From Bradyrhizobium sp. 186 (GTDB taxonomy: Bacteria; Pseudomonadota; Alphaproteobacteria; Rhizobiales; Xanthobacteraceae): a stretch of DNA of 64,000 nt. The stretch is from positions 1,984,001 to 2,048,000 of the forward strand of contig NZ_CP082164.1 in the NCBI RefSeq assembly GCF_023101685.1, read 5' to 3'. Below the pieces are notes generated by a model. The model saw only the letters and a list, made by a program, of their open reading frames with translations. It made no database searches and had not been told where the DNA came from. The translations under genes and the position numbers were made by a program. This document shows positions 31,126-40,024 of the stretch, piece after piece (within the stretch, counting starts at the first letter, position 1; each line of letters starts with the position of its first letter).

Positions 31126-31129
31126 CGCC

Positions 31130-31230
31130 CTAAAGCGCGATGAGATGAGGATGAATCATCATCGCGCTTTAGGTTGTTGTTTGAACATGATCTTTTCGGA
31201 AAACCGCTTCGCACTTTTCCGGATCATGCC
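31130..31230. repeat. Dispersed two-hairpin repeat, family D
   Basis: The first hairpin pairs CTAAAGCGCGATGA (31130) with TCATCGCGCTTTAG (ending 31172). The second, at about 31186-31230, pairs ATGATCTTTTCGG with an imperfect CTTTTCCGGATCAT. I recognise this pattern as a repeat widespread in Bradyrhizobium genomes, though I could not search for it. It separates the convergent GH15 and HAD genes and could act as a terminator for both. Confidence 0.8.
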
Positions 31231-31239
31231 CTAGACTAG

Positions 31240-32055
31240 CTAGCTAGCCGACCCGTTCCACTTCAAGATCATCTCCATCGCCTCGGCAAAACCGTCCTGC
31301 TCATTGGTTGCGGTGACGTGGGTCGCCTGGTCCTTGACGCTGTCGGTGGCATTGCCCATGGCGATCGAGACGCCGCTGACACGGAACATCGCGAGGTCGT
31401 TCTGCATGTCGCCGATGGTGACGACCGCGTCGGTCGCAATCCCGAGGCGCTTTGCCATCGCCTCGACGAAGGTGCCCTTGTTGAAGCCGGGCGGTGTGAT
31501 GTCGAGATAATAGGTCTGCGAGCGGACCGCGGTTGCCTGCGTGCCGAGCGCCTCCTGCATCACCTTTTCGCAACGCTCCAGCCGAGCTGCATCGGCGCTC
31601 GCGCCGACGATCTTGCAGGCGCTCGCGAGGTAGGGTGTAAAGTCGGTCACGACGGTCGGCTCGGACCGAATTGTGTGCTGCTCGTGGGCGACGTATTTGC
31701 CGCTGGGGTTGTCGATCAGCCATTTGTCGTAGGTGAAAAGCCAGATGTCGGCGCCGAATTCCCGGAGAATTTGCAGGCATCGTTCCGCGGCGCTTGCAGG
31801 GATCAGATGTTGCTCGACCGGGTTCATCTCGGGATCGACGATCGAGGAGCCGTTGAACGGCCCGACCGGCAGCCAGATCGCGAGCGGCTCGACCAGGAAG
31901 CGCATGCCGATCGCGGGGCGGCTGGAGGTAATGGTGAAACCGATGCCGGCCTGGTGCAGCCGCTGTACCGCCGCCCTGGCGCTTTCGGTCAGCGTCTTGT
32001 CCTTGGTCAGCAGCGTGCCGTCGACGTCGGAGACCACGAGTGAGATTTGCGTCAT
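31240..32055 (-). CDS. HAD-superfamily Cof-type sugar phosphatase
   Basis: The protein has 271 residues. Motif I is SDVDGTLL (nucleophile Asp10, general acid Asp12), with the Cof/IIB cap inserted in the middle and motif IV in VVTIGDMQNDLAMFRVSG. NATDSVKDQA is the usual late block. It should hydrolyse a phosphorylated sugar or related metabolite. The ATG overlaps the gntK stop by four bases, making it the last gene of the zwf operon, so a sugar phosphate from the pentose phosphate or gluconate branch is the likely substrate (inference). The stop lies in a run of four closely spaced CTAG tetranucleotides. Confidence 0.88.
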   Translation of the reverse strand: MTQISLVVSDVDGTLLTKDKTLTESARAAVQRLHQAGIGFTITSSRPAIGMRFLVEPLAIWLPVGPFNGSSIVDPEMNPVEQHLIPASAAERCLQILREFGADIWLFTYDKWLIDNPSGKYVAHEQHTIRSEPTVVTDFTPYLASACKIVGASADAARLERCEKVMQEALGTQATAVRSQTYYLDITPPGFNKGTFVEAMAKRLGIATDAVVTIGDMQNDLAMFRVSGVSIAMGNATDSVKDQATHVTATNEQDGFAEAMEMILKWNGSAS

Positions 32056-32624
32056 GGCAGGACCTTGGGTTTCATGACCTTAGGTTTCATTGCCTTGGGA
32101 TTGTCGCCGCCTGATTTCAACTGCCGCACGACGCCGTCCACGATCGCCTCGACGGTTTCGTCGATCGAGACGCTGATCACGTGCTCGCTCGCCTCCGGGA
32201 GCTCCAGCGTTTTGAACTGGCTTGTCAGGAGCTCGGGCGGCATGAAATGGCCTTTGCGCTTGGCGAGCCGGTCGGCGATCAGCTCCTTGCTGCCCTTCAG
32301 GAAGACGAAGCGGACGTCGTCGCGTCCACGCAAGAGCACGTCGCGATAGGTGTGCTTCAGCGCCGAGCAGGCGATGATGATGTGCTCGCCTTTCATGCAG
32401 ACCCGGGCGATCTCGTCGGCGATGGCGTTGAGCCAGGGCCAGCGGTCCTCGTCGGTGAGCGGATGACCCGCGCGCATCTTGGCGAGATTGCTCGCGGGGT
32501 GAAAGCTGTCGCCGTCCTCGAAGCGCCAGCCGAGCCGATCGCCGAGCGCTTCCGCAATCGTGCTCTTGCCGGAGCCAGACACGCCCATCACGATCAACGC
32601 ACAAGGTGCTTCAAAGCCCGCCAC
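32052..32624 (-). CDS. gntK: Gluconokinase (GntK type)
   Basis: The protein has 190 residues. It phosphorylates gluconate to 6-phosphogluconate. The P-loop MGVSGSGKST carries Lys20, and DGDSFHP, HPLTDEDRWPWL and ACSALKHTYRDVLR-like blocks follow, with GHFMPPELLTSQF near the end. I chose GTG 32624 because GGAGG lies six bases upstream. The in-frame ATG at 32711 would add 29 residues inside pgl that look unlike the family. The last 15 residues repeat the phrase PKVMKPKV, a small internal duplication. It overlaps the pgl stop by 14 bases. Confidence 0.93.
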   Translation of the reverse strand: MAGFEAPCALIVMGVSGSGKSTIAEALGDRLGWRFEDGDSFHPASNLAKMRAGHPLTDEDRWPWLNAIADEIARVCMKGEHIIIACSALKHTYRDVLLRGRDDVRFVFLKGSKELIADRLAKRKGHFMPPELLTSQFKTLELPEASEHVISVSIDETVEAIVDGVVRQLKSGGDNPKAMKPKVMKPKVLP

Positions 32625-33363
32625 GAATTCCCTCCGGAAGCGCGGCCCGGTCGACCAGCCAGACGGTCTCACCATTCGAGCGCGCGCGTATGGCCGGCAG
32701 GTTCTCGCCATTGAGCAGGCGCGTCAAGATCGCCTGCTTGTCGTGCCCGGCAATCTCGAACAGCATCTCGCGGCAAGACGCCAGCGCGGGCAGGGTGAGC
32801 GTGACGCGCGGCACGAAGGGCGCGACATTGGCCTTGGGCACGCCGACGACCCAGCGGTCGGTCTCCTCGACCGCGGGGTAGCCGGGGAAGAGCGAGGCGG
32901 TATGGCCGTCCGGTCCCACGCCCATCAAAACCATGTCGAACAGCGGCCGCGCCGGGTCTAGCCGGTCGCCGCCGTAGAAGGATTGCAAGGCGCGCGCATA
33001 GGCTTCGGCGCTGCGATCGGGATTTTCAGCCGCGGTCGGGATCGGGTTGATATGGCCGGACGGCGCACTACGATCGAGAAAGGTCGCGCGCGCAATCGCC
33101 ATGTTGTTGAGGGGATCGCTCTCGGGCACAAATCGCTCGTCGCCAATGAACCAGTGCACGCGCTCCCAAGGGATTTTATCGCCATAGGCATCGCTGCCGA
33201 GCAGCTGATAAAGCTGCTTCGGGCTGGAGCCGCCGGTGAGGCAGATCGCAATACGTCCGGGATTGGCCGCGATCCGCGCCATCACCCGTTCGGCCGCGGT
33301 CTGCGCCAAGGCCTCGGCGTCGGCCACAACGATCAGCTTCGGCTTGTCGGCGGCTTCCATCAC
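32611..33363 (-). CDS. pgl: Pgl, 6-phosphogluconolactonase (DevB type)
   Basis: The protein has 250 residues, normal for the family. It hydrolyses 6-phosphogluconolactone made by Zwf. Landmarks are AICLTGGSSPKQLYQLLG, VHWFIGDERFVPESDPLNN and DMVLMGVGPDGHTASLFPG. The ATG overlaps the zwf stop by four bases. There is an alternative Met at the second codon. It lies between zwf and gntK, which brings two sources of 6-phosphogluconate together in one transcript. Confidence 0.96.
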   Translation of the reverse strand: MMEAADKPKLIVVADAEALAQTAAERVMARIAANPGRIAICLTGGSSPKQLYQLLGSDAYGDKIPWERVHWFIGDERFVPESDPLNNMAIARATFLDRSAPSGHINPIPTAAENPDRSAEAYARALQSFYGGDRLDPARPLFDMVLMGVGPDGHTASLFPGYPAVEETDRWVVGVPKANVAPFVPRVTLTLPALASCREMLFEIAGHDKQAILTRLLNGENLPAIRARSNGETVWLVDRAALPEGIRGGL

Positions 33364-34871
33364 GAAAATTTCCGCCAGCTTCGCCCATCGCGCCGGAGCA
33401 ACTCATCGGCGCAGGCGGGGCCGTCGCTGCCGGCGGGATAGGTCTCGATGCCGTTGACGCCCGCCTTGCTCCAGGCGTCCAGGAACGGCTGCACCGCCTG
33501 CCATCCGGCCTCGATGCCGTCGGCGCGCTGGAACAGGATGTTGTCGCCGATCATGCAGTCGTAGATCAGCGTCTCGTAGCCTGTGCTGGGGTCGGCCTTG
33601 AAGTAGTCGCCATAGCGGAACTTCATCTCGACGCCGTCGATGGTGACGCTCGGTCCCGGAATCTTGGCGTTGAACTGAAGCTCGATGGTCTCGGTCGGCG
33701 CAATGCCAATGGTGAGGAAGTTCTGCGACAGACGGTCGACCGCCGTGCCGCTGAACATCGATAGCGGCGCCTGCTTGAACTTGATCGCGACTTCCGTGCG
33801 CTTGTGGCCCAGTGCCTTGCCGGTACGCAAATAGAACGGCACGCCGGCCCAGCGCCAATTGTCGATCATCAGCTTCAGTGCGACGTAGGTCTCGGTGGAG
33901 CTGCCCGCCTTGACGTCCTCGGTCTTGCGATAGTCCGGAATCTCGTCGTCGCCGATGCGGCCGGCGAGATATTGCGCGCGGACCGAACTCTTCAGCGCTT
34001 CCTCTTCGCTCGGCCGCTGGATCGCGGTGAGAACCTCGGCCTTCTCAGAACGCACGGAATGGGCGTCGAAACGGGATGGCGGCTCCATCGCGACCAGCGA
34101 CATCAACTGGAACAGGTGGTTCGGCACCATGTCGCGCAGCGCGCCGGTGGCGTCGTAGAAGCCGCCGCGATGGCCGACGTCGAGCTTCTCCTCCACCGTG
34201 ATCTGGATGTGGTCGATATGATTGCGATTCCAGATCGGCTCGAACATGCCGTTGGCAAAGCGCAGCACCAAAATGTTCTGCACCGTCTCCTTGCCGAGGT
34301 AATGATCGATCCGGTAGATCTGGTGCTCGTCCATGATCTTCAGCAGCTCGGCATTGAGCGCACGTGCCGAGGCGAGGTCGGTGCCGAACGGCTTCTCGAT
34401 CACCAGCCGCCGCCAGGCGCCGTTCTCCTTTGTCAGGCCGGTGCGGCCGAGCTCGCGCGCGGTCGGTGCGAATGCGGCAGGCGGCGTCGCCAGATAGAAC
34501 AGCCGGTTGCCGCCGGTGCCCTGCGAGCACTCGAGCGTATCGAGATGTTCGCGCAGGCGGTCGAATGACGGCGGGTCCTTCGGGTCGGCCTCGACGAATG
34601 TCACGCATTGCAGGAGTTGTTGTGCGACGACATCGTCCACCGGCCTCGTGGCGAACTCGCGCAGGCCCTTCATCAGGCTGTCGCGCAGCTCATCATCCGA
34701 CTGACCCTTGCGGGCTACGCCGACGACGCAGAATTTGTCCGGCAGCAGGTTCTCGGCTGCCAGATTGTAGAGAGACGGCATCACCAGCCGATGGGTAAGG
34801 TCTCCGGTGACACCAAAGATAACGAAGGCGCAATTTTCCGGCTTGCGCTTTGGCTGCGGGTCTTTTGTCAC
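33360..34871 (-). CDS. zwf: Zwf, glucose-6-phosphate 1-dehydrogenase
   Basis: The protein has 503 residues. It oxidises glucose-6-phosphate with NADP+ (or NAD+), the entry step of the oxidative pentose phosphate pathway. The dinucleotide fold shows FGVTGDLTHR, and the active-site motif RIDHYLGKETVQN is complete, with its substrate-binding His and Lys. EKPFGTDL is present upstream. The start is GTG 34871, 41 bases after the gnd stop. It is followed by pgl with a four-base overlap. Confidence 0.97.
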   Translation of the reverse strand: MTKDPQPKRKPENCAFVIFGVTGDLTHRLVMPSLYNLAAENLLPDKFCVVGVARKGQSDDELRDSLMKGLREFATRPVDDVVAQQLLQCVTFVEADPKDPPSFDRLREHLDTLECSQGTGGNRLFYLATPPAAFAPTARELGRTGLTKENGAWRRLVIEKPFGTDLASARALNAELLKIMDEHQIYRIDHYLGKETVQNILVLRFANGMFEPIWNRNHIDHIQITVEEKLDVGHRGGFYDATGALRDMVPNHLFQLMSLVAMEPPSRFDAHSVRSEKAEVLTAIQRPSEEEALKSSVRAQYLAGRIGDDEIPDYRKTEDVKAGSSTETYVALKLMIDNWRWAGVPFYLRTGKALGHKRTEVAIKFKQAPLSMFSGTAVDRLSQNFLTIGIAPTETIELQFNAKIPGPSVTIDGVEMKFRYGDYFKADPSTGYETLIYDCMIGDNILFQRADGIEAGWQAVQPFLDAWSKAGVNGIETYPAGSDGPACADELLRRDGRSWRKFS

Positions 34872-34912
34872 GAACTGTCGGCCTTCGCTTTGTTGCTTGT
34901 GACTTGGTCTTC

Positions 34913-35911
34913 TTACTTGGACTTCGCCGCGTCCGGCTGCTTCGGCTCCTTGTGGCCGCCGAAGCCCGCACGCATTGCGGAGAGAATTTTTTCGGCGAAG
35001 GTGTGTTCCTGGCGGGAACGGAAACGTGCGTAGAGCGCCGCGGTCAGGACTTCGGCCGGCACCGCCTCGTCGATCGCCGCGTTCACGGTCCAGCGTCCCT
35101 CGCCGGAATCCTCCACGAAGCCGGAATATTCCGACAGCGCCGGGCTGTCGGCCAGCGCCGTCGAAGTCAGATCAAGCAGCCAGGACGGGATCACGCTGCC
35201 GCGTCGCCACACCTCTGCGATATCGGCGAGGTCGAAATCGTAGCGATGATCCGCCGGCAGAGCTTCGATGTTGGCGTTCTTGAGAATATCAAAACCTTCT
35301 GCATAGGCCTGCATCAGGCCGTATTCGATGCCGTTGTGGATCATCTTGACGAAGTGGCCGGCGCCGACCGGGCCGGCATGGATGTAACCCTGCTCGATGC
35401 GGGGATCGCGGCCGTCACGTCCCGGCGTACGTGGAATCTCGCCGGCGCCGGGCGCGAGCGCTGCGAAGATCGGATCGAGCCGGTCGACCACCACCTTCTC
35501 GCCGCCGATCATCATGCAATAGCCGCGGTCCAGCCCCCAGATTCCGCCGGAGGTGCCGACGTCGACATAATGGATGCCGCGCTCTTTCAGCGCCTTGCCG
35601 CGGCGAACGTCGTCCTGCCAGAACGTATTGCCGCCGTCGATGATGACGTCGTCGGCCTGCATCACATTCGCAAGCGTGTCGATGGTCGCTTCGGTGATGC
35701 GGCCGGCCGGCAGCATCACCCAGGCGGTACGCGGCCGCTCCAGCTTGGCGACGAACTCTTCCAGCGTCGCCGAGCCATGCGCGCCGTCTCCGGCAAGGCC
35801 GGCGACGGCCTTGGTGTCCTTGTCATAGACCACGGTCGAATGGCCGTGACGCATCAGCCGGCGAACGATGTTGCCGCCCATCCGGCCGAGGCCGATCATG
35901 CCGAGTTGCAT
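34913..35911 (-). CDS. gnd: Gnd, 6-phosphogluconate dehydrogenase (short, decarboxylating type)
   Basis: The protein has 332 residues. The short form (about 300-335 residues) is often NAD-preferring, unlike the 470-residue enterobacterial enzyme. It converts 6-phosphogluconate to ribulose-5-phosphate and CO2. Motifs are the Rossmann [35 protein letters not shown] and [23 protein letters not shown], which contain the catalytic Lys and Asn. The last 30 residues are Lys-rich. It starts 13 bases after the tal-pgi stop in the same operon. Confidence 0.95.
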   Translation of the reverse strand: MQLGMIGLGRMGGNIVRRLMRHGHSTVVYDKDTKAVAGLAGDGAHGSATLEEFVAKLERPRTAWVMLPAGRITEATIDTLANVMQADDVIIDGGNTFWQDDVRRGKALKERGIHYVDVGTSGGIWGLDRGYCMMIGGEKVVVDRLDPIFAALAPGAGEIPRTPGRDGRDPRIEQGYIHAGPVGAGHFVKMIHNGIEYGLMQAYAEGFDILKNANIEALPADHRYDFDLADIAEVWRRGSVIPSWLLDLTSTALADSPALSEYSGFVEDSGEGRWTVNAAIDEAVPAEVLTAALYARFRSRQEHTFAEKILSAMRAGFGGHKEPKQPDAAKSK

Positions 35912-35924
35912 TTGAGAGATTCCC

Positions 35925-38774
35925 TTAGTTCAGCGCGTCCGTGAGTGCGGCGTTGAGCGCCGCGAGACCTTTCTTGAGCCCGCCCTTCAGGTGGACGCGG
36001 AGCGCACGACGGCCGCGTTCGGTGAGCACGTCGAAATCGCCGCGCGCCTGTGCTGCCTTGATGATTCCGAAGCTGGCCTTCTGGCCCGGCACCGGCAGAT
36101 CCTTGGCATCATCAGCGGTGATCTGGAGGAACACGCCGCTGTCGGGTCCGCCCTTGTAGGCCTGTCCTGTGGAATGCAGGAAGCGCGGCCCGAACTCGGC
36201 ACAGGTCGCGACGCGACGCTTCTCGCGCACTTCGAGCCGCATCGCCTGGAGTGCGTCGATAGCCGCCTTGTCGCGCGCGATGTAGCCGAGCAAAGCGACA
36301 TAGTCGCCGTGGTTGGAGCGGGCGAGATGCGCCTTCAGCCACGACGTGAGGTCGCCGTTGGCACCGGCGGCGCGCAACGCCGCGGCATTGGCCTCGTCGG
36401 TGTAGAGATCGGCGTCCGCGGTGCTGACGACGGGCTGTTCGGCCGGCAACGCGCCGGTCTTCTCGAAGGCGGCAGTGAGTTCACGGGTCTTGATCTTGGC
36501 CTCCTCCACGTCCGGCTGGTCGAACGGGTTGATGCCGAGGATGCTGCCGGCCACCGCGGTCGCCATCTCGAAGCGGAAGAACTCCTGGCCGAGATGGTCG
36601 ATCGACTTCATGACGATGCGTACGACCGGATGACCGGCCGCTTCGATCGCTGCAAGCTTCGAGTCATGTGCGGCGTCCGCCTCGCCCTCGGTGCGGATGT
36701 CGATGAAGAAGCGGTCGTTGCTGTAAAGCGAGGGTTCGCCGAGCGGCTCGCCCGCAATAGGGATCAGGCCCTTGCCTTCCTTGCCGGTCGATTCCGCGAT
36801 GAGCTGTTCGGCCCAGGCGCCGAAATCGGCGATTTTCTTCGACGACAGGATCGTCACCTTGTCGCGGCCTTCGAGCCCGGCAAGCCCCATGGCGAGCCCG
36901 AGCTGCACGCCCGGGTTTTCATGCGGCGGCACGTCGGGTCCGCAGGAGCGGGCCATCGAGAGCGCATGCTTGATCAGGGTTTTGACGTCGATGCCTGCGG
37001 TTGCCGCCGGCACGAGCCCGAAGGGCGAGAGCACCGAATAGCGACCACCGATCGAGGGCTCGCCGTGGAAGATGCGGGCGTAGTCCAGCCTCTTGGCGGC
37101 CTTCTCCAGCGACGAGCCGGGATCGGTCACCGCGATGAAGCGATGGCCGGTCTTGACCGACGGCCCGACGGCTTGCGCGACGCGCTCATGAAAATAATCC
37201 TTCATCGCGTTCGGCTCGGTGGTGCCGCCGGACTTGCTGGAGACGATGAACACGGTGTTGGCGATGTCTATCCTGGCTTCCATCGCCCGCACCTGCGCCG
37301 GATCGGTGGAATCCAGCACATGCAGTTTCGGGAAGCCGGACTTCCGCGCGAACGTCTCGGCCAGCACCTCCGGCCCGAGGCTCGACCCGCCCATGCCGAG
37401 CACGACCGCGTCGGAGAATTTCTGGCCCTTCACGCGGTTGGCATAGTCCTCGTAGTCGGCAACGTCGGCTTTTGCGGCGCTGTCGAGCCAGCCGAGCCAT
37501 TTGTCCTCATCCGTACCGGTCCAGACCGATTTGTCCCGCTGCCACAGCCTGCGGATCTTTGCAGACGCCCGCCACTCGTCGGTGCTCTTCGCCACCGCCT
37601 TGCCAAGCCCGTCGCCGAGCGATAGAAGCTGGCGATCGATCGCGGACCCGAGCACGGTTGAGCGTTTGTGGGCGACCGCGCCATAGAGCTTGTCGGCGGC
37701 ATCCGCGAATTGCTTGACGCCGTCCTTGACGAGCTCTTCGGTGATGGCATCGAGCGAGATGCCCGAGCGCTCCAGCTCCTCCAGCACGCGACGGGCGTCG
37801 TCGACCTTCTCTTCGAGGCTGTCGCGCGGCTTGCCGTGGTCGCGGAACGCGTCCAGCGTTGCCGGCGGCATGGTGTTGATGGTGTCGGGCCCGATCAGCT
37901 CCTCGACATAGAGGACGTCGCTGTAGTCCTTGTTCTTGGTGCCGGTCGAGGCCCACAGCATGCGCTGCGGCTTGGCGCCCTTGGCAGCGAGCTTCTCCCA
38001 GCGCGGGCCTGAGAACAGGCGCTTGTAGTCCTGATAGGCGACTTTGGCGTTGGCGATCGCGATCTTGCCCTTCAGCGCGGCAAGCCGCTCCTTTTCGCTG
38101 GGGTCGTTGGCGCGGGCAATCTTCTCGTCGAGCTGCTTGTCGACCATCGAGTCGATGCGGCTGACGAAGAAGCTCGCCACGCTCGCGACATGCGAGGGGT
38201 CGCCGCCACCCGCGACGTATGTCTCCAGACCCGCGAGGTAAGCCTCGGCGACCTCGAGATAGACCGCCTTCGAGAATAGCAGCGTGATGTTGATGCTGAT
38301 GCCTTCGCCGATGAGCTGCTCGATCGCAGGCAGGCCCTCGGGCGTCGCCGGCACCTTCACCATCAAGTTCTTGCGGTCGACGTCCTTCCAGAGTCGCCGC
38401 GCCTCGGCGACCGTGCCCGCGGTGTCCAGCGCGAGGTAAGGCGAGACTTCCAGGCTGACATAGCCATCCCGGCCCTTGAGGCTGTCATAGACCGGACGCA
38501 GCACATCGGCGGCGTTCTGGATGTCCTCGACAGCTACGGCCTCGAACAGGTCGGCGACGGTCCGATCGCCGCGCTTCAGCGCCTTGCCGATCGAGGCGTC
38601 GTATTCGTCCGAGCTGCCGATCGCCTTTTCGAAGATCGAGGGATTGGAGGTGACGCCCTTGACACCGTCAGTCTCGATCAACCGCTTCAAATCGCCCTTG
38701 GCGATGAAGCCACGGGCCAGGAAGTCCAGCCAGACGGCTTGTCCGTGCTTTTCCAGTTCTTTGACGGGATTCAT
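35925..38774 (-). CDS. tal-pgi: Bifunctional transaldolase / glucose-6-phosphate isomerase fusion
   Basis: The protein has 949 residues. The N-terminal part (about 1-370) is transaldolase, with [12 protein letters not shown] and the Schiff-base Lys140 in [12 protein letters not shown]. The C-terminal part (about 400-945) is phosphoglucose isomerase, with [22 protein letters not shown] and the late [12 protein letters not shown] block. The fusion links the non-oxidative pentose phosphate branch to fructose/glucose-6-phosphate exchange. GGAG lies 13 bases upstream of the ATG. It opens an operon running through gnd, zwf, pgl, gntK and the HAD gene. The fusion is known in rhizobia and some other bacteria. 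Confidence 0.96.
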   Translation of the reverse strand: MNPVKELEKHGQAVWLDFLARGFIAKGDLKRLIETDGVKGVTSNPSIFEKAIGSSDEYDASIGKALKRGDRTVADLFEAVAVEDIQNAADVLRPVYDSLKGRDGYVSLEVSPYLALDTAGTVAEARRLWKDVDRKNLMVKVPATPEGLPAIEQLIGEGISINITLLFSKAVYLEVAEAYLAGLETYVAGGGDPSHVASVASFFVSRIDSMVDKQLDEKIARANDPSEKERLAALKGKIAIANAKVAYQDYKRLFSGPRWEKLAAKGAKPQRMLWASTGTKNKDYSDVLYVEELIGPDTINTMPPATLDAFRDHGKPRDSLEEKVDDARRVLEELERSGISLDAITEELVKDGVKQFADAADKLYGAVAHKRSTVLGSAIDRQLLSLGDGLGKAVAKSTDEWRASAKIRRLWQRDKSVWTGTDEDKWLGWLDSAAKADVADYEDYANRVKGQKFSDAVVLGMGGSSLGPEVLAETFARKSGFPKLHVLDSTDPAQVRAMEARIDIANTVFIVSSKSGGTTEPNAMKDYFHERVAQAVGPSVKTGHRFIAVTDPGSSLEKAAKRLDYARIFHGEPSIGGRYSVLSPFGLVPAATAGIDVKTLIKHALSMARSCGPDVPPHENPGVQLGLAMGLAGLEGRDKVTILSSKKIADFGAWAEQLIAESTGKEGKGLIPIAGEPLGEPSLYSNDRFFIDIRTEGEADAAHDSKLAAIEAAGHPVVRIVMKSIDHLGQEFFRFEMATAVAGSILGINPFDQPDVEEAKIKTRELTAAFEKTGALPAEQPVVSTADADLYTDEANAAALRAAGANGDLTSWLKAHLARSNHGDYVALLGYIARDKAAIDALQAMRLEVREKRRVATCAEFGPRFLHSTGQAYKGGPDSGVFLQITADDAKDLPVPGQKASFGIIKAAQARGDFDVLTERGRRALRVHLKGGLKKGLAALNAALTDALN

Positions 38775-39089
38775 GATGTTTATTTATCTCCAAGCCTGCG
38801 GGCGAGGGGTTTCCGCGCCGGTCCTGACGCGCTATCCTCTAGCTTACATGCTCCCGGGAGGGAACCAATCAAGGGTATAAGCGTCATACTCTCAGTGTAA
38901 CTCCGTCGCGATCATGGCGATCCAGGACGGCAGTAGCGGTGTTGCGTAGAGGTCATCGGCCGGGATGGTTCGGCTGAAGTCGCGTTGCGTAACGTCAGCG
39001 CCTGTCGTTGGCACAGAGTGTCGTCTGCGGATCCGTCCGCCGGACGCGGGGTGCCGGCTCGGTCATGAACGGCCATGCTGGGGGAAAGC
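38775..39089. other. Divergent intergenic region between tal-pgi and the STM3941-like gene
   Basis: This 315-base stretch must hold the promoter of the tal-pgi operon on the minus strand and that of the small membrane protein on the plus strand. I see no convincing sigma-70 pair. CCCGGGAGGGAACC near 38853 contains GGAAC, but its spacer ends in CGTC and the site is about 200 bases from the gene. A short palindrome CTCCCGGGAG occurs at 38851-38860. No open frame or RNA gene is apparent. Confidence 0.5.
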
Positions 39090-39719
39090 ATGCACGCAGA
39101 TTCTGAGGGCCTCGCACTCGCCGTCGCTGACGGTCAGCAATCGGCAGCGGCGGCCGTGTGCATCGATGCATCCCACGATCTCGAAATCGGTCAATGCGCG
39201 ACGCGCCTGCGGCTGCTGGTCGCGGCGGGGTTTGCGATGACGCTGCTCAGTGCAGGCCTAGCCTTCGATTGGTGGGACGGCATCGGCGACTATGACACGG
39301 CGGTCGGCTACGCCGGCGTCGCGGTGTTCGGTCTGGTCACCTGCCGGCTGATCTGGACGCTGCCGTCCGAACGGGGTCCGGTGGTGATCGTCACCCCCTA
39401 CGGCATCCGCGATCTCCGCATCGGCAATGAATTTCTGCTGTGGGAGTCGATTGCGGACGTTTCGGCTGAAGAATGCCGCGGACACAAGGTGATCGTGCTG
39501 ACGCCGACGCCGGCCTTGCAGCGTCAGCTCTCCTGCATCCGCGCCATGTCGCGCACGGCGCATGCCGATCGCGTCGTCATCCGGCCCGAGGGATTGACGA
39601 CGGATTTCGACACCTTGCTGCGCGCCTGCCGCGACTGTCATGCCGCCAGCGATTCACGCACCGCATTGCGGCGGGAGCGCGATCAAGGCCCGCAAAGCTT
39701 GGCCGCACGAATGTCATAA
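39090..39719 (+). CDS. Membrane protein of unknown function, STM3941-like
   Basis: The protein has 209 residues. Two hydrophobic segments (about 43-62 and 72-90) are followed by a soluble domain with VVIVTPYGIRDLRIGNEFLLWESIADVSAEE, a pattern of PH-like domain proteins anchored to the membrane (STM3941-type). The function is unknown. ATG 39090 is preferred because GGGGGAA lies four bases upstream. ATG 39075 would add five residues. It stands alone between the divergent tal-pgi operon and prkA. Confidence 0.6.
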   Translation: MHADSEGLALAVADGQQSAAAAVCIDASHDLEIGQCATRLRLLVAAGFAMTLLSAGLAFDWWDGIGDYDTAVGYAGVAVFGLVTCRLIWTLPSERGPVVIVTPYGIRDLRIGNEFLLWESIADVSAEECRGHKVIVLTPTPALQRQLSCIRAMSRTAHADRVVIRPEGLTTDFDTLLRACRDCHAASDSRTALRRERDQGPQSLAARMS

Positions 39720-39958
39720 AGCTGCCGCCGGTCGGCGGCTATGCTGCGGTGCCGGATGACCCTATCCCCGGTAATGCCCGGATGTTGCGGTGAGGCGACA
39801 TTTGCTGGAAATTAGAGAATACAGGTGTAGATTCGCATAAATAACAGGCAGGTGCCTGTTCGTAACTCACCCGATGCCTACGTTGTGCGTTGCGTGGTGA
39901 AGGCCCTCGGGTGTCGAATATTCGTCATGTGCTCACGCTGATTCGAGACGGGCGCTAA

Positions 39959-39984
39959 GGAACAGTCCGGTCGCTGCTTTCGTT
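39959..39984 (+). promoter_or_regulatory. GGAAC-N17-CGTT promoter (sigma-EcfG type) for prkA-yeaH-spoVR
   Basis: GGAAC at 39959-39963, a 17-base spacer and CGTT at 39981-39984 match the general-stress consensus without mismatch. Transcription would start near 39990, leaving a leader of about 35 bases with GAGAGGG ahead of ATG 40025. The rest of the 305-base gap (39720-40024) shows an AT-richer patch near 39805-39850 but no gene. Confidence 0.75.
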
Positions 39985-40024
39985 TCAGTTCAGTCGTGTG
40001 GCGGAACTCACGCGGAGAGGGATC

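Noticed and set aside
32625..32711. Extended gluconokinase start at ATG 32711
   Set aside because: The 29 extra residues lie in pgl coding sequence and are unlike the family. GTG 32624 has a strong GGAGG site.
38861..38885. GGAAC-N16-CGTC on the plus strand ahead of the STM3941-like gene
   Set aside because: The last base of the -10 element is wrong and the site is about 200 bases from the start codon, so it is too weak to call.
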